Of a stretch of 64,000 nt of DNA, positions 45,811-57,353 are shown one piece after another. Source of the DNA: Aegilops tauschii subsp. strangulata (Eukaryota > Streptophyta > Magnoliopsida > Poales > Poaceae); NCBI RefSeq assembly GCF_002575655.3, contig NC_053039.3, forward strand, positions 380,533,633 to 380,597,632, in the 5' to 3' direction. Below the pieces are notes generated by a model, which was not told the DNA's origin, did no database searches, and saw only the letters and a list, made by a program, of their open reading frames with translations. Numbering within the stretch: position 1 is the stretch's first letter; the number at the start of each line of letters is the position of its first letter. The position numbers and the translations under genes were made by a program.

Positions 45811-47291
45811 TGATGACCCACAAGTATAGGGGATCTATCGTAGTCCTTTCGATAAGTAAGAGTGTCGAACCCAACGAGGAGCAGAAGGAAATGATAAGCG
45901 GTTTTCAGCAAGGTATTCTCTGCAAGCACTGAAATTATCGGTAACAGATAGTTTTGTGATAAGGTAATTGGCAACAAGTAACAAGTAACAAGCGTAAATA
46001 AGGTGCAGCAAGGTGGCCTAATCCTTTTTGTAGCAAAGGACAAGCCTGGACAAACTCTTATATGAAGGAAAACGCTCCCGAGGACACATGGGAATTATCG
46101 TCAAGCTAGTTTTCATCACGTTCATATGATTCGCGTTCGGTACTTTGATAATTTGATATGTGGGTGGACCGGTGCTTGGGTGCTGTCCTTACTTCCCACT
46201 TATGATTAACTCCTATTGCAAGCATCCGCAACTACAAAAGAAGTATTAAGGTAAACCTAACCATAGCATGAAACATATGGATCCAAATCAGCCCCTTACG
46301 AAGCAACGCATAAACTAGGGTTTAAGCTTCTGTCATTCTAGCAACCCATCATCTACTTATTACTTCCCAATGCCTTCCTCTAGGCCCAAACAATGGTGAA
46401 GTGTCATGTAGTCGACGTTCACATAACACCACTAGAGGAGAGACAACATACATCTCATCAAAATATCGAACGACTACCAAATTCACATGACTACTAATAG
46501 CAAGACTTCTCCCATGTCCTCAGGAACAAACGTAACTACTCACAAATCATATTCATGGTCATAATCAGAGGGGTATTAATATGCATAATGGATCTGAACA
46601 TATGATCTTCCACCAAATAAACCAACTAGCATCAACTACAAGGAGTAATCAACACTACTAGCAACCCACAGGTACCAATCTGAGGCTTTGGGACAAAGAT
46701 TGGATACAAGAGATGAACTAGGGTTTGAGAGGAGATGGTGCTGGTGAAGATGTTGATGGAGATTCACCCCCTCCCGATGAGAGGATCGTTGGTGATGACG
46801 ATGGCGATGATTTCCCCCTCCCGGAGGGAAGTTTCCCCGGCAGAACAGCTCTGCCGGAGCCCTAGATTGGTTCCGCCTCGTGGCGGCGGAGTTTCTTCCC
46901 GAAAGCTTGCTTATGATTTTTTCTCGGACGAAAGACTTCATATAGTAGAAGATGGCCACCGGAGGGCCACCAGGGGGCCCATGAGGCAGGGGGCGCCCCC
47001 CACCCTCATGGCCAGGGCGTGGGCCCCCTCTGGTATTTTCTTCGCTCAGTATTTTTTATTATTTCCAAAAATAACTTCCGTGGAGTTTCAGGACTTTTGG
47101 AGTTGTGCAGAATAGGTCTCTAATATTTGCTCCTTTTCCAGCCCAGAATTCCAGCTGCCGGCATTCTCCCTCTTCATGTAAACATTGTAAAATAAGAGAG
47201 GATAGGCATAAGTATTGTGACATAATGTGTAATAATGGTCCATAATGCAATAAATATCGATATAAAAGCATGATGCAAAATGGACGTATCA
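45811..47291 (-). repeat. 5' LTR of element C
   Basis: 1481 bp; see the 3' LTR. Minus-strand start TGATACGTCCATTTTGCATC at 47291. Confidence 0.9.
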
Positions 47292-47296
47292 GCCAC

Positions 47297-47778
47297 GGAC
47301 GGTGGAGGCAGGCTGCTCTGCCAGTGGTCGCTGGAGACTTGTTCTTTAGGTAACGTTTTTCCATAGTTATCATCCATCAGCCAATGCTATCCCACAGGCT
47401 GGTGATTATAGTATTATACCACTTCTAGTATAACCTATGTTGTTCCTTAATACTTTTGGGTGCCATCTAGTTAATCTCGAGTACAAACGATACATATTTT
47501 GTAGCTTTCATCTGTGTTCCCCCTTTAGTTTTTGAGACCTGTTGCAGCTAGTTAACCCCAGTCCTACTATTTATGTCATCTCCTACAGGCACTCATTACA
47601 TAAATCTAACTACTAGTTGTCTTCCATGCATGTCAGATACAATTGCACACACTGATTTATCCACAAGAACCTCACGGAGCAATGTAACGGCCAACAAACT
47701 TGACGTCAATGATACCCAATATGATGGAACATGTAAAGGCAGTTCTTCACAAGACTTGCAGAAAGATGATGAATCCTA
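47297..47778 (+). pseudogene. Continuation of the split host gene, cut by element F
   Basis: 47297-47349 looks exonic and ends in a donor TTTAG|GTAACG. An intron of 239 bp follows, ending in a ATCTCCTACAG acceptor at 47588. Exon 2 (47589 on) is open to the F junction at 47778, with an ATG at about 47630 (MSDTIAHTDLSTRTSRSN). The predicted start is Ser/Thr/Asn/Asp-rich and disordered, which is common at the N-terminus of nuclear proteins. FAR1-related genes came to mind, but no diagnostic domain is visible, so I leave it unnamed. Element F truncates the frame at 47779; the rest must lie beyond the window. Confidence 0.4.
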
Positions 47779-49517
47779 TGTAGGGGAACGTAGTAATTTC
47801 AGAAAAAAATTCTACGCACACGCAAGATCATGGTGATGCATAGCAACGAGAGGGGAGAGTGTTGTCCACGTACCCTCGTAGACCGTAAGCGGAAGCGTTA
47901 TGACAACGCGGTTGATGTAGTCGTACATCTTCACGATCGACCGATCCTAGTACCGAACGTACGGCACCTCCGCGATCTGCACACGTTCAGCTCGGTGACG
48001 TCCCACGAACTCATGATCCAGTAGAGCTTCGAGGGAGAGCTTCGTCAGCACGATGGCGTGATGATGGTGATGATGAAGCTACCAGCGCAGGGCTTCGCCT
48101 AAGCACTACGACGATATGACCGAGGTGGATTATGGTGGAGGGGGGCACCGCACACGGCTAAGAGATCAATGATCAACTTGTGTGTCTATGGGGTGCCCCC
48201 CTCCCCCGTATATAAAGGAGTGGAGGAGGGGGAGGGCCGGCCCTCCTATGGCGCGCCCCATGGGGAGTCCTACTCCCACAGGGAGTAGGATTCCCCCCCT
48301 TCCAAGTAGTAGGAGTAGGAGAGAAGGAAGGGGAAGAGAGAAGAGAAGGAAGGAGGGAGCGCTGCCCCTCCCCCTAGTCCAATTCGGACTAGGCTTAGGG
48401 GGGCGCGTGGCCTGCCCTAGGCAGCCCCTCTCTCTCCCCTAAAGCCCAATAAGGCCCATATACTCCCCGGCGAATTCCCGTAACTCTCCGGTACTCCGAT
48501 AAATACTCGAACCACTCAGAACCTTTCCGATGTCCGAATATAGCCTTCCAATATATCGATCTTTACGTCTCGAATATTTCGAGACTCCTCGTCATGTCCT
48601 TGATCTCATCTGGGACTCCGAACAACCTTTGGTACATCAAAACACATAAACTCATAATACCAATCGTCACCGAATGTTAAGCGTGCGGACCCTACGGGTT
48701 CGAGAACTATGTAGACATGACCGAGACTCATCTCCGGTCAATAACCAACAGCGGAACCTGGATGCTCGTATTGGCTCCTACATATTCTACGAAGATCTTT
48801 ATCGGTCAAACCGCATAACAACATACGTTGTTCCCTTTGCCATCAGTATGTTACTTGCCCGAGATTCGGTCGTCGGTATCTCAATACCTAGTTCAATCTC
48901 GTTACCGGCAAGTCTCTTTACTCGTTCCGTAATGCATCATCCCGCAACTAACTCATTAGTTACATTGCTTGCAAGGCTTATAGTGATGTGCATTACCGAG
49001 AGGGCCCAGAGATACCTTTCCGATACTCGGAGTGACAAATCCTATTCTCGATCTATGCCAACCCAACAAACACCTTCGGAGACACCTGTAGAGCATCTTT
49101 ATAATCACCCAGTTACGTTGTGATGTTTGATAGCACACAAGGTGTTCCTCCGGTATTCGGGAGTTGCATAATCTCATAGTCATAGGAACATGTATAAGTC
49201 ATGAAGAAAGCAATAGAAACATACTAAACGATCAAGTGCTAAGCTAACGGAATGGGTCAAGTCAATCACATCATTCTCTAATTATGTGATCCCGTCAATC
49301 AAATGACAACTCATGTCTATGGCTAGGAAACTTAACCATCTTTGATTCAACGAGCTAGTCAAGTAGAGGCATACTAGTGACACTCTGTTTGTCTATGTAT
49401 TCACACATGTACTAAGTTTCTGGTTAATACAATTCTAGCATGAATAATAAACATTTATCATGATATAAGGAAATATAAATAACAACTTTATTATTGCCTC
49501 TAGGGCATATTTCCTTC
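47779..49517 (-). repeat. 3' LTR of element F (1739 bp)
   Basis: Minus strand starts TGAAGGAAATATGCCCTAG at 49517 and ends TACGTTCCCCTACA at 47779; same LTR family as the solo LTR at 3570-5299. Confidence 0.9.
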
Positions 49518-49532
49518 AGTCTCCCACTTGCA
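49518..49532 (-). other. Polypurine tract of F
   Basis: Minus strand GTGCAAGTGGGAGAC directly before the LTR. Confidence 0.8.
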
Positions 49533-50132
49533 CTAGAATCAATAATCTAGTTCACATCGCCATGTGATTTAACACCAATAGTTCACATCACCATGTGATT
49601 CATATCCATAGTTCACATTGCCATGTGGCCACCACTCAAAGGGTTTACTAGAGTCAGTAATCTAGTTCACATCACCATGTGATTAACACCCAAAGAGTAC
49701 TAAGGTGTGATCATGTTTTGCTTGTGAGAGAAGTTTAGTCAACGGGTCTGCCAAAATCAGATTCGTATGTATTTTGCAAATTTCTATGTCTACAATGCTC
49801 TGCACGGAACTACTTTAGCTAATTGCTCCCACTTTCAATATGTATCCAGATTGAGACTTAGAGTCATCTAGATCAGTTTCAAAACTTGCATCGACGTAAC
49901 CCTTTACGACGAACCTTTTGTCACCTCCATAATCGAGAAACATATCCTAATTCCACTAAGGATAATTTTGACCGATGTTCAGTGATCTACTCCTAGATCA
50001 CTATTGTACTCCCTTGCCAAACTCAGTGTAGGATATACAATTCTGGTACACAGCATGGCATACTTTATAGAACCTATGGCTGAGGCATAGGGAATGAATT
50101 TCATTCTCTTTCTATCTTCTGCCGTGGTCGGG
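49533..50132 (-). pseudogene. 3' end of element F interior (end of pol and 3' UTR)
   Basis: Continues F's pol past element E toward the PPT. Frames are short and broken. Repeats of CACATGGTGATGTGAAC-type strings (49550-49690, minus strand) lie in the 3' untranslated part. Confidence 0.6.
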
Positions 50133-51647
50133 TGATAACCCACAAGTATAGGGGATCAATTGTAGCCTCTTTCGATAAGTAAGAGTGTCGAACCCAACGA
50201 GGAGCTAAAGGTAGAACAAATATTCCCTCAAGTTCTATCGACCACCGATACAACTCTACGCATGCTTAACGTTCGCTTTACCTAGAAGAAGTATGAAACT
50301 AGAAGTACTTTGTAGGTGTTGTTGGATAGGTTTGCAAGATAATAAAGAGCACGTAAATAAAAACTAGGGGCTGTTTAGATAAAGACACAATGAAGTAAAT
50401 ATAGCGAGTGTGGAAAAGTGGTGGTAGGAGTTGCGAAATTGTCCCTAAGCAATTGACTACTTTACTAGACCGATGGCAAGTTTTATGTGGGAGAGGCCAC
50501 TGCTAGCATGTCATCCCTGACTTGGAATTCTATGCACTTATGATTGGAACTATTAGCAAGCATCCGCAACTAGTAACGTTCACTAAGGTAAAACCCAACC
50601 ATAGCATTAAGATATATTGGTCCCCCTTCAATCTCGTATGCATCAATTTCTATGCTAGGTAGAAGCTTCTGTCATTCTTGCCCTCCAATACATAGTCCTA
50701 TCAACATACAACTAACCCTACGGTTTGATCCACGCGCGCGCTCATATGATGGGCACCAAAGGACAGCAACATAACCACAAGCAAATTAAATCAATCATAG
50801 CAATTCATCAACCACCGATAGGACAACGAAAATCTACTCAGACATCATAAGATAGCAACACATCATTGGATAATAATATGAAGCATAAAGCACCATGTTC
50901 AAGTAGAGGGTACAGCGGGTTGCGGGAGAGTGGACCGCTGTAGATAGAGGGGGGAAGGTGATGAAGATGTTGGTGAAGATGGCGGAGGTGTTGGTGAAGA
51001 TGGCGATGAAGATGATGGCCACGGCGGTGTTCCAGCGCCACCGGAAGAGAGGGGGAGATAGGCCCCCTTCTTCTTCCTCTTCCTTGACCTTCTCCCTAGA
51101 TGGGAGGAGGGTTTCCCCTCTGGTCCTTGGTCTCCATGGCATGGGAGGGGCGAGAGCCCCTCCGAGATTGGATCTGTCTCTCTGTCTCTCTCTGTTTCTG
51201 CGTTCCCCTCTTCTGCCCTTTCAACGTTTCGTATATATATGGAGATCCGTAGCTCCGATTGGATTGAAACCTTCGCCTAGATTTTTCTCCGAAAATTAGC
51301 TTTCTTGCGGCCAAAGAAGAGCAGCAACCGCCTTACGGGGGGCCCACGAGGGTCAGAGGCGCGCCCCTGCCTCATGCCCCCCTTGGGCACCGTCTCGCGT
51401 TGATTCTTCTTCCCATGTTTCCCAAATATTCCAAAAATATTCTCCGTCCATTTTTATCCCGTTTGGATTCCGTTTGATATGGGGTTTCTGCGAAACATAA
51501 AACATGCAACAAACAGGAACTGGCACTGGGCACTGGATCAATATGTTAGTCCCAAAAATAGTATAAAAAGTTGCCAAAAAGTATATGAAAGTTGTATAAT
51601 ATTGGCATGAAACAATCAAAAATTATAGATACGACGGAGACGTATCA
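50133..51647 (-). repeat. 3' LTR of element E (1515 bp)
   Basis: Minus strand TGATACGTCTCCGTCGTATC to TTGTGGGTTATCA. A PPT-like GGAATTAAGCTTGGGGATGC type string (51648-51668) precedes it. Confidence 0.9.
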
Positions 51648-54610
51648 GCATCCCCAAGCTTAATTCATGCTCGTCCTCGAGTAGGTAAATGATAAAAAAT
51701 AATAATTTTTGATGTGGAATGCTACCTAGCATAATCTTGATCATGTAATCTAATCATGGCATGAATATTAAGAGACGAGTGATTCAAAGCAATAGTCTAT
51801 CTTTTGACATCAAAACAATAATACTTCAAGCCTACTAATAAAGCAATCATGTCTTTTCAAAATAACATGGCCAAAGAAAGTTATCCCTACAAAATCATAT
51901 AGTCTGGCTATGCTCCATCTTCACCACACAAAGCATTCAAATCATGCACAACCCCGATGACAAGCCGAGCAATTGGTTCATACTTTTTAATGCGCTTCAG
52001 CTTTTTCAACCCTCATGCAATACATGAGCGTGAGCCATGGACATAGCACTATAGGTGGAATAGAATATGATGGTGGAGGTTGTGTGGAGAATACAAAAAA
52101 GGAGAAAGTCTCGCATCGACGTGGCTAATCAACGGGCTATGGAGATGCCCATCAATTGGTGTCAATGTGAGGAGCAGGGATTGCCATGCAACGGATGCAC
52201 TAGAGCTATAAGTATATGAAAGCTCAAACTAAAACTAAGTGGGTGTGCATCCAACTTGCTTGCTCATGAAGACCTCGGGTATTTGAGGAAGCCCATAATC
52301 GGAATATACAAGCCAAGTTCTATAATGAAAATTCCCACTAGTATATGAAAGTGATAACTCAAGAGACTCTCTATATGAAGAACATGGTGCTACTTTGAAG
52401 CACAAGTGTGGTAAAAGGATAGTAACATTGCCCCTTTTTTTGCGGGCTTCTTTGGCCCCCTTTTTTTATTTAGGCTTCTTTGGCCTCTCTCTCTTTTTTG
52501 GGGCAATGCTCTAATAATGATGATCATCACACTTTTATTTACTTACAACTCAATATTAAAACTCAATACTAGAACAAAGATATGACTCTATATGAATGCC
52601 TCCGGTGGTGTACCGGGATGTGCAATGATCTAGCGTAGCAATGACATCAAAAACGGGCAAGCCATGAAAACATCATGCTAGCTATCTTACGATCATGCAA
52701 AGCAATATGACAATAAATGCTCAAGTCATGTATATGATGATGATGGAAGTTGCATGGCAATATATCTCGGAATGGCTATGGAAATGCCATAATAGGTAGG
52801 TATGGTGGCTGTGTTGAGGAAGATATAATGAGGCTTATGTGTGACAGAGCGTATCATATCACGGGGTTTGGATGCACTGGCGAAGTTTGCACCAACTCTC
52901 GAGGTGAGAAAGGGCAATGCACGGTACTGAAGAGGCTAGCAATGATGGAAGGGTGAGCGTGCGTATAATCCATGGACTCAACATTAGTCATAAAGAACTC
53001 ACATACTTATTGCAAAAGTTTATTAACCCTCAAAGCAAAGTACTACTACGCATGCCCCTAGGGGGATAGATTGGTAGGAAAAGACCATCGCTCGTCCCCG
53101 ACCGACACTCATAAGGAAGACAATCAATAAATACCTTATGCTCCGACTTCGTTACATAACGGTTCACCATACGTGCATGCTACGGGAATCACAAACCTTA
53201 ACACAAGTATTTCTACAATCCACAACTACCCACTAGCATGACTCTAATATCACCATCTTTATATCGCAAAACTATTGCAAGGAATCAAACATATTATATT
53301 CAGTGATCTATAAGTTTTATGTAGGATTTTATGACTAACCATGTGAATGACCAATTCCTGTCATCTCTCTAAATGGATATAAGTGAAGCAAGAGAGTTTA
53401 ATTCTTTCTACAAAAGATATGCCCACGCTCTAACAAATATAAGTGAATCAAAAGAGCATTCTACAAATGGTGGTTTTCTATGTGAAGAGAAACAGGCAAT
53501 CCAAACTTCCAATGATATAAGTGAAGCACATGAAGCATTCTATAAAGCCATACTCAAAAGATATAAGTGAAGTGCAAAGAGCATTCTATAAATCAACCAA
53601 GGACTATCTCATACCATCATGGTGCATAAAATAAAAGTGAAAACTAAATGCAAAAGACGCTCCAAGATTTGCACATATCGCATGAACGAAATGAATCCGA
53701 AAACATACCGATACTTGTTGAAGAAAGAGGGGATGCCTTCCGGGGCATCCCCAAGCTTAGACACTTGAGTCTCCTTGAATATTTACTTGGGGTGCCTTGG
53801 GCATACCCAAGCTTGAGCTCTTGCCTCTCCTTCTTCTCCTCACATCGAGACATCCTCGATCATCGAACACTTCATCCACACAAAACTTCAACAGAAAACT
53901 CGGTAAGATCCGTTAGTATAATAAAGCAAATCACTACTCTAAGTACTGTTGCAAACCAATTCATATTTTGTTTTTGCATTGTATATACTGTAATATAACT
54001 TTTCCATGGCTTAATCCACTGATATAAATCGATAGTTTCATCAAAACAAGCAAACTATGCATCAAAAACAGAATCTGTCTAAAACAGAACAGTCTGTAAT
54101 AATCTGAACATTAACCATACTTCTGATACTTGAACATTTCTGCCAAAATTAGGAAAAATAAAAAATTTGTATAGAAAGACATTCCAAAAAGTTTCAGAAC
54201 CATTTGACATTCCAGTCAAAAATGTAAAATCGCGCACTACAGCCAAAGTTTCTGTCCTGCACCGCACAAACCAACAAGCATTGTAAACATCCTAAAGGCA
54301 AACCTTGGCACATTATTTTTATAATACAATGGAATTGTACAAGGGATAATTTTTTGTTGAAAAGTTTCTGTAATTAAGATTCACAAAGTTTCCATGGGCA
54401 TGAACAAAGTTCAAGGACGTCCCCCACTTTCACAATGCTCGTCTATCTCACTTTCACTTTTCTTTTTGAAAAGTTTTGGGTTCCCCTCTCTATTTTTTTT
54501 GTTTTTAAACTATATAAAAGCACACAACAGAAATAAATGACTCTCTAAAACTTCCAGGTTGTCTCCCTGGCAGCGCTTTCTTTAAAGCCATTAAGCTAGG
54601 CATATAGTGC
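51648..54610 (-). other. Non-coding 3' domain of element E
   Basis: Collinear in reverse with 31.6-34.3 kb of element A. It has PPT-like hairpins near 53730-53756 and 53790-53816, and tandem repeats with the minus-strand CTTCACTTATATC motif at 53375-53585. No gene supported; the short frame at 53648-53998 spans these repeats and is not convincing. Confidence 0.65.
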
Positions 54611-55920
54611 TCAAGTAGTGAATCCACCCGGATCCCAAGGTATATCAAAGCCAATTTTAATTAGCAATGATTTGGCATTTAGTAGTGAGCACAAAGCAAC
54701 ATATATCAAGCAAAGACGAAGCCTAACTCTCTTCCTATGCATCGGCATGTCATAAAAGAACAATTTATGCACACAAAGTAAAGGCCAATGCATAGTATAA
54801 ACAGTTTCTTGCAATTTTATCGTGTTGGAAACATAGAGAGGTGGAGATATAGTTCCTCTCTCATAATAATTGCAAGTAGGAGCAGCAAGCACATGCATAT
54901 TATATTCATCAAAATCATCATGTGCAACGATAAAATGCAACCCATCAACATAATCCTTAATAAGAGCAAACTTCTCCGATATAGTGTAGTTTGGAGAATT
55001 CAAAAAGATAATAGGACTATCATGTGTGGGTGCAATAGCAACAATTTCATGTTTAACATAAGGAACTATAGCAAGTTCATCTCCATAAGCATCATTCATA
55101 TTGGCATCTTGGCCACAAGCATAGCAAGCATCATCAAAAAGGGGTATTTCAAGAGAATCAACGGGATCATAACAATCATCATAGCAATCATCCTTCGGTA
55201 AGCACGAAGGGAAATTAAACAATGTATGAGTTGAAGAGTTACTCTCATTAGAAGGTGGGCACGGGTAGCTAATCCGCTCTTCCTCCTTTTGTTCTTCGCT
55301 CTCCTCATCATCTTTTTCATCTAATGAGCTCACAGTTTCATCAATTTCTTCTTCCATAGACTCCTACAAAATATTAGTCTCTTCTGGGACAGTGGAGACT
55401 TTGTCAATAAATGCATCAATATCGGCATTGTATTCATAATTCTCATAGCAATATTTAAGGATAGCTAAATTTTCAGGTCTATAAATAGCATCATAAAGAT
55501 TTTTCAAACTCTTTGAACATAGATTCAATTTCATAAGCACCCATAAAAGCAACAAATTCTTCTATTTGTTCCACATCATAGTAATCATATATACCTCTAG
55601 CATAAGAAGCCAAGGTTTTTTTATCATTAAATTTGCATGAAAAGGGAAGGTTTGGAGACTTCATCTTAGAGCAACAAGTATAATCATATCTCAAGCATAG
55701 TTGCCTAGCATACCACTTCAACATATAAATTTGATCCCATAATTGTTTCCCTTTTTGAGTCAAGTGATAATCCCTAAAGTATTCACGTTGATCCAACGTG
55801 TCTCCCATTACATAATTGAATGAGGTTTTCTCAGGATTATCAAACTAGTACATAATATTTTTCACATAATGATCATCGAGGGTTTTAGGAGGTTCCCCAT
55901 CTCCATGAGTAGCAAGTACA
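54611..55920 (-). pseudogene. Single broken ORF of element E
   Basis: Open from the deletion point at about 55920. Breaks are TAG at 55845-55847, a frameshift near 55500-55550 and TAG at 55364-55366, then a clean frame to 54611. The N-terminal part is Tyr/Lys/Leu-rich (DQREYFRDYHLTQKGKQLWD). The middle is very acidic (EEEIDETVSSLDEKDDEESE) with Cys/Tyr/Asp strings (KDDCYDDCYDPVDSLEIPLF). The C-terminus has SPNYTISEKFALIKDYVDG and HWPLLCVHKLFFYDMP. It does not resemble a standard gag, protease or polymerase. I recall similar unnamed proteins from Triticeae repeats, but no function is known to me. The start is lost. Confidence 0.6.
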
Positions 55921-55921
55921 C

Positions 55922-57348
55922 CCAAATATTCCCTCAAGTTCTATCGACCACCGATACAACTCTACGCACGCTTAACGTTCGCTTTACCTAGAAGAAGTAT
56001 GAAACTAGAGTACTTTGTAGGTGTTGTTGGATAGGTTTGCAAGATAATAAAGAGCACGTAAATTAAAACTAGGGGCTGTTTAGATAAAGACACAATAAAG
56101 TAAATATAGCGAGTGTGGAAAAGTGGTGGTAGGAGTTGCGAAATTGTCCCTAAGCAATTGACTACTTTACTAGACCGATGGCAAGTTTTATGTGGGAGAG
56201 GCCACTGCTAGCATGTCATCCCTGACTTGGAATTCTATGCACTTATGATTGGAACTATTAGCAAGCATCCGCAACTAGTAACATTCATTAAGGTAAAACC
56301 CAACCATAGCATTAAGATATATTGGTCCCCCTTCAATCCCGTATGCATCAATTTCTATGCTAGGTAGAAGCTTCTGTCACTCTTGCCCTCCAATACATAG
56401 TCCTATCAACATACAACTAACCCTATGGTGTGATCCACACGCGCGCTCATATGATGGGCACCAAAGGACAACAACATAACCACAAGCAAATTAAATCAAT
56501 CATAGCAATTCATCAACCACCGATAGGACAACGAAAATCTACTCAGACATCATAGGATAGCAACACATCATTGGATAATAATATGAAGCATAAAGCACCA
56601 TGTTCAAGTAGAGGGTACAGCGGGTTGCGGGAGAGTGGACCGCTGTAGATAGAGGGGGGAAGGTGACGGAGATGTTGGTGAAGATGGCAGAGGTGTTGGT
56701 GAAGATGGCGATGAAGATGATGGCCACGGCGGTGTTCCGGCGCCACCGGAAGAGAGGGGGGAGAGCCCCCTTCTTCTTCCTCTTCCTTGACCTTCTCCCT
56801 AGATGGGAGGAGGGTTTCCCCTCTGGTCCTTGGTCTCCATGGCATGGGAGGGGCGAGAGCCCCTCCGAGATTGGATCTGTCTCTCTCTCTCTGTTTCTAT
56901 GTTCCCCTCTTCTGCCCTTTCAGCGTTTCATATATATATGGAGATCCGTAACTCCGATTGGATTGAAACCTTCGCCCAGATTTTTCTCCGAAAATTAGCT
57001 TTCTTGCGGCCAAAGAAGAGCAGCAACCGCCTTACGGGGGGCCCACGAGGGTCAGAGGCGCGCCCCCCTGCCTCGTGCCCCCCTCGGGCACTGTCTTGCG
57101 TTGATTCTTCTTCCCATATTTCCCAAATATTCCAAAAATATTCTCCGTCCATTTTTATCCCGTTTGGATTCCGTTTGATATGGGGTTTCTGCGAAACATA
57201 AAACATGCAACAAACAGGAACTGGCACTGGGCACTGGATCAATATGTTAGTCCCAAAAATAGTATAAAAAGTCGCCAAAAAGTATATGAAAGTTGTATAA
57301 TATTGGCATGGAACAATCAAAAATTATAGATACGATGGAGACGTATCA
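55922..57348 (-). repeat. Truncated 5' LTR of element E
   Basis: Aligns with the 3' LTR from its first base to the ACAAATATTCCCTCAAGTTC region and then stops; about 85 bp of LTR end are gone. Confidence 0.88.
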
Positions 57349-57353
57349 TCGGG

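Larger units (their letters stand above)
37219..47291 (-). mobile_element. Element C: Athila-like Gypsy LTR retrotransposon
   Basis: 10,073 bp with perfect duplications GCCAC (37214-37218, 47292-47296). In element orientation: 5' LTR 47291-45811, PBS, gag, protease, RT, RNase H, integrase, an extra ORF, a non-coding 3' domain, PPT, 3' LTR 38739-37219. LTRs start TGATACGTCCATTTTGCATC and end CTTGTGGGTCATCA. Integrase followed by a further ORF and a long 3' domain is Athila-like. All enzymes are present in sequence but several are broken. Confidence 0.92.
50133..57348 (-). mobile_element. Element E: non-autonomous Gypsy-type LTR retrotransposon inside F
   Basis: Perfect duplications TCGGG (50128-50132, 57349-57353). 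The 3' LTR is 50133-51647. The 5' LTR begins at 57348 on the minus strand (TGATACGTCTCCATCGTATC) but is truncated at about 55922; its last ~85 bp, the PBS and the start of the ORF are missing through one deletion. The interior has one broken ORF and about 2.9 kb of non-coding 3' domain shared with A. No polymerase, protease or integrase is present. Confidence 0.9.

Noticed and set aside
53648..53998. 116-codon + strand open frame in E
   Set aside because: Antisense to element E and built on the PPT-like hairpin motifs; no counterpart in A or D.
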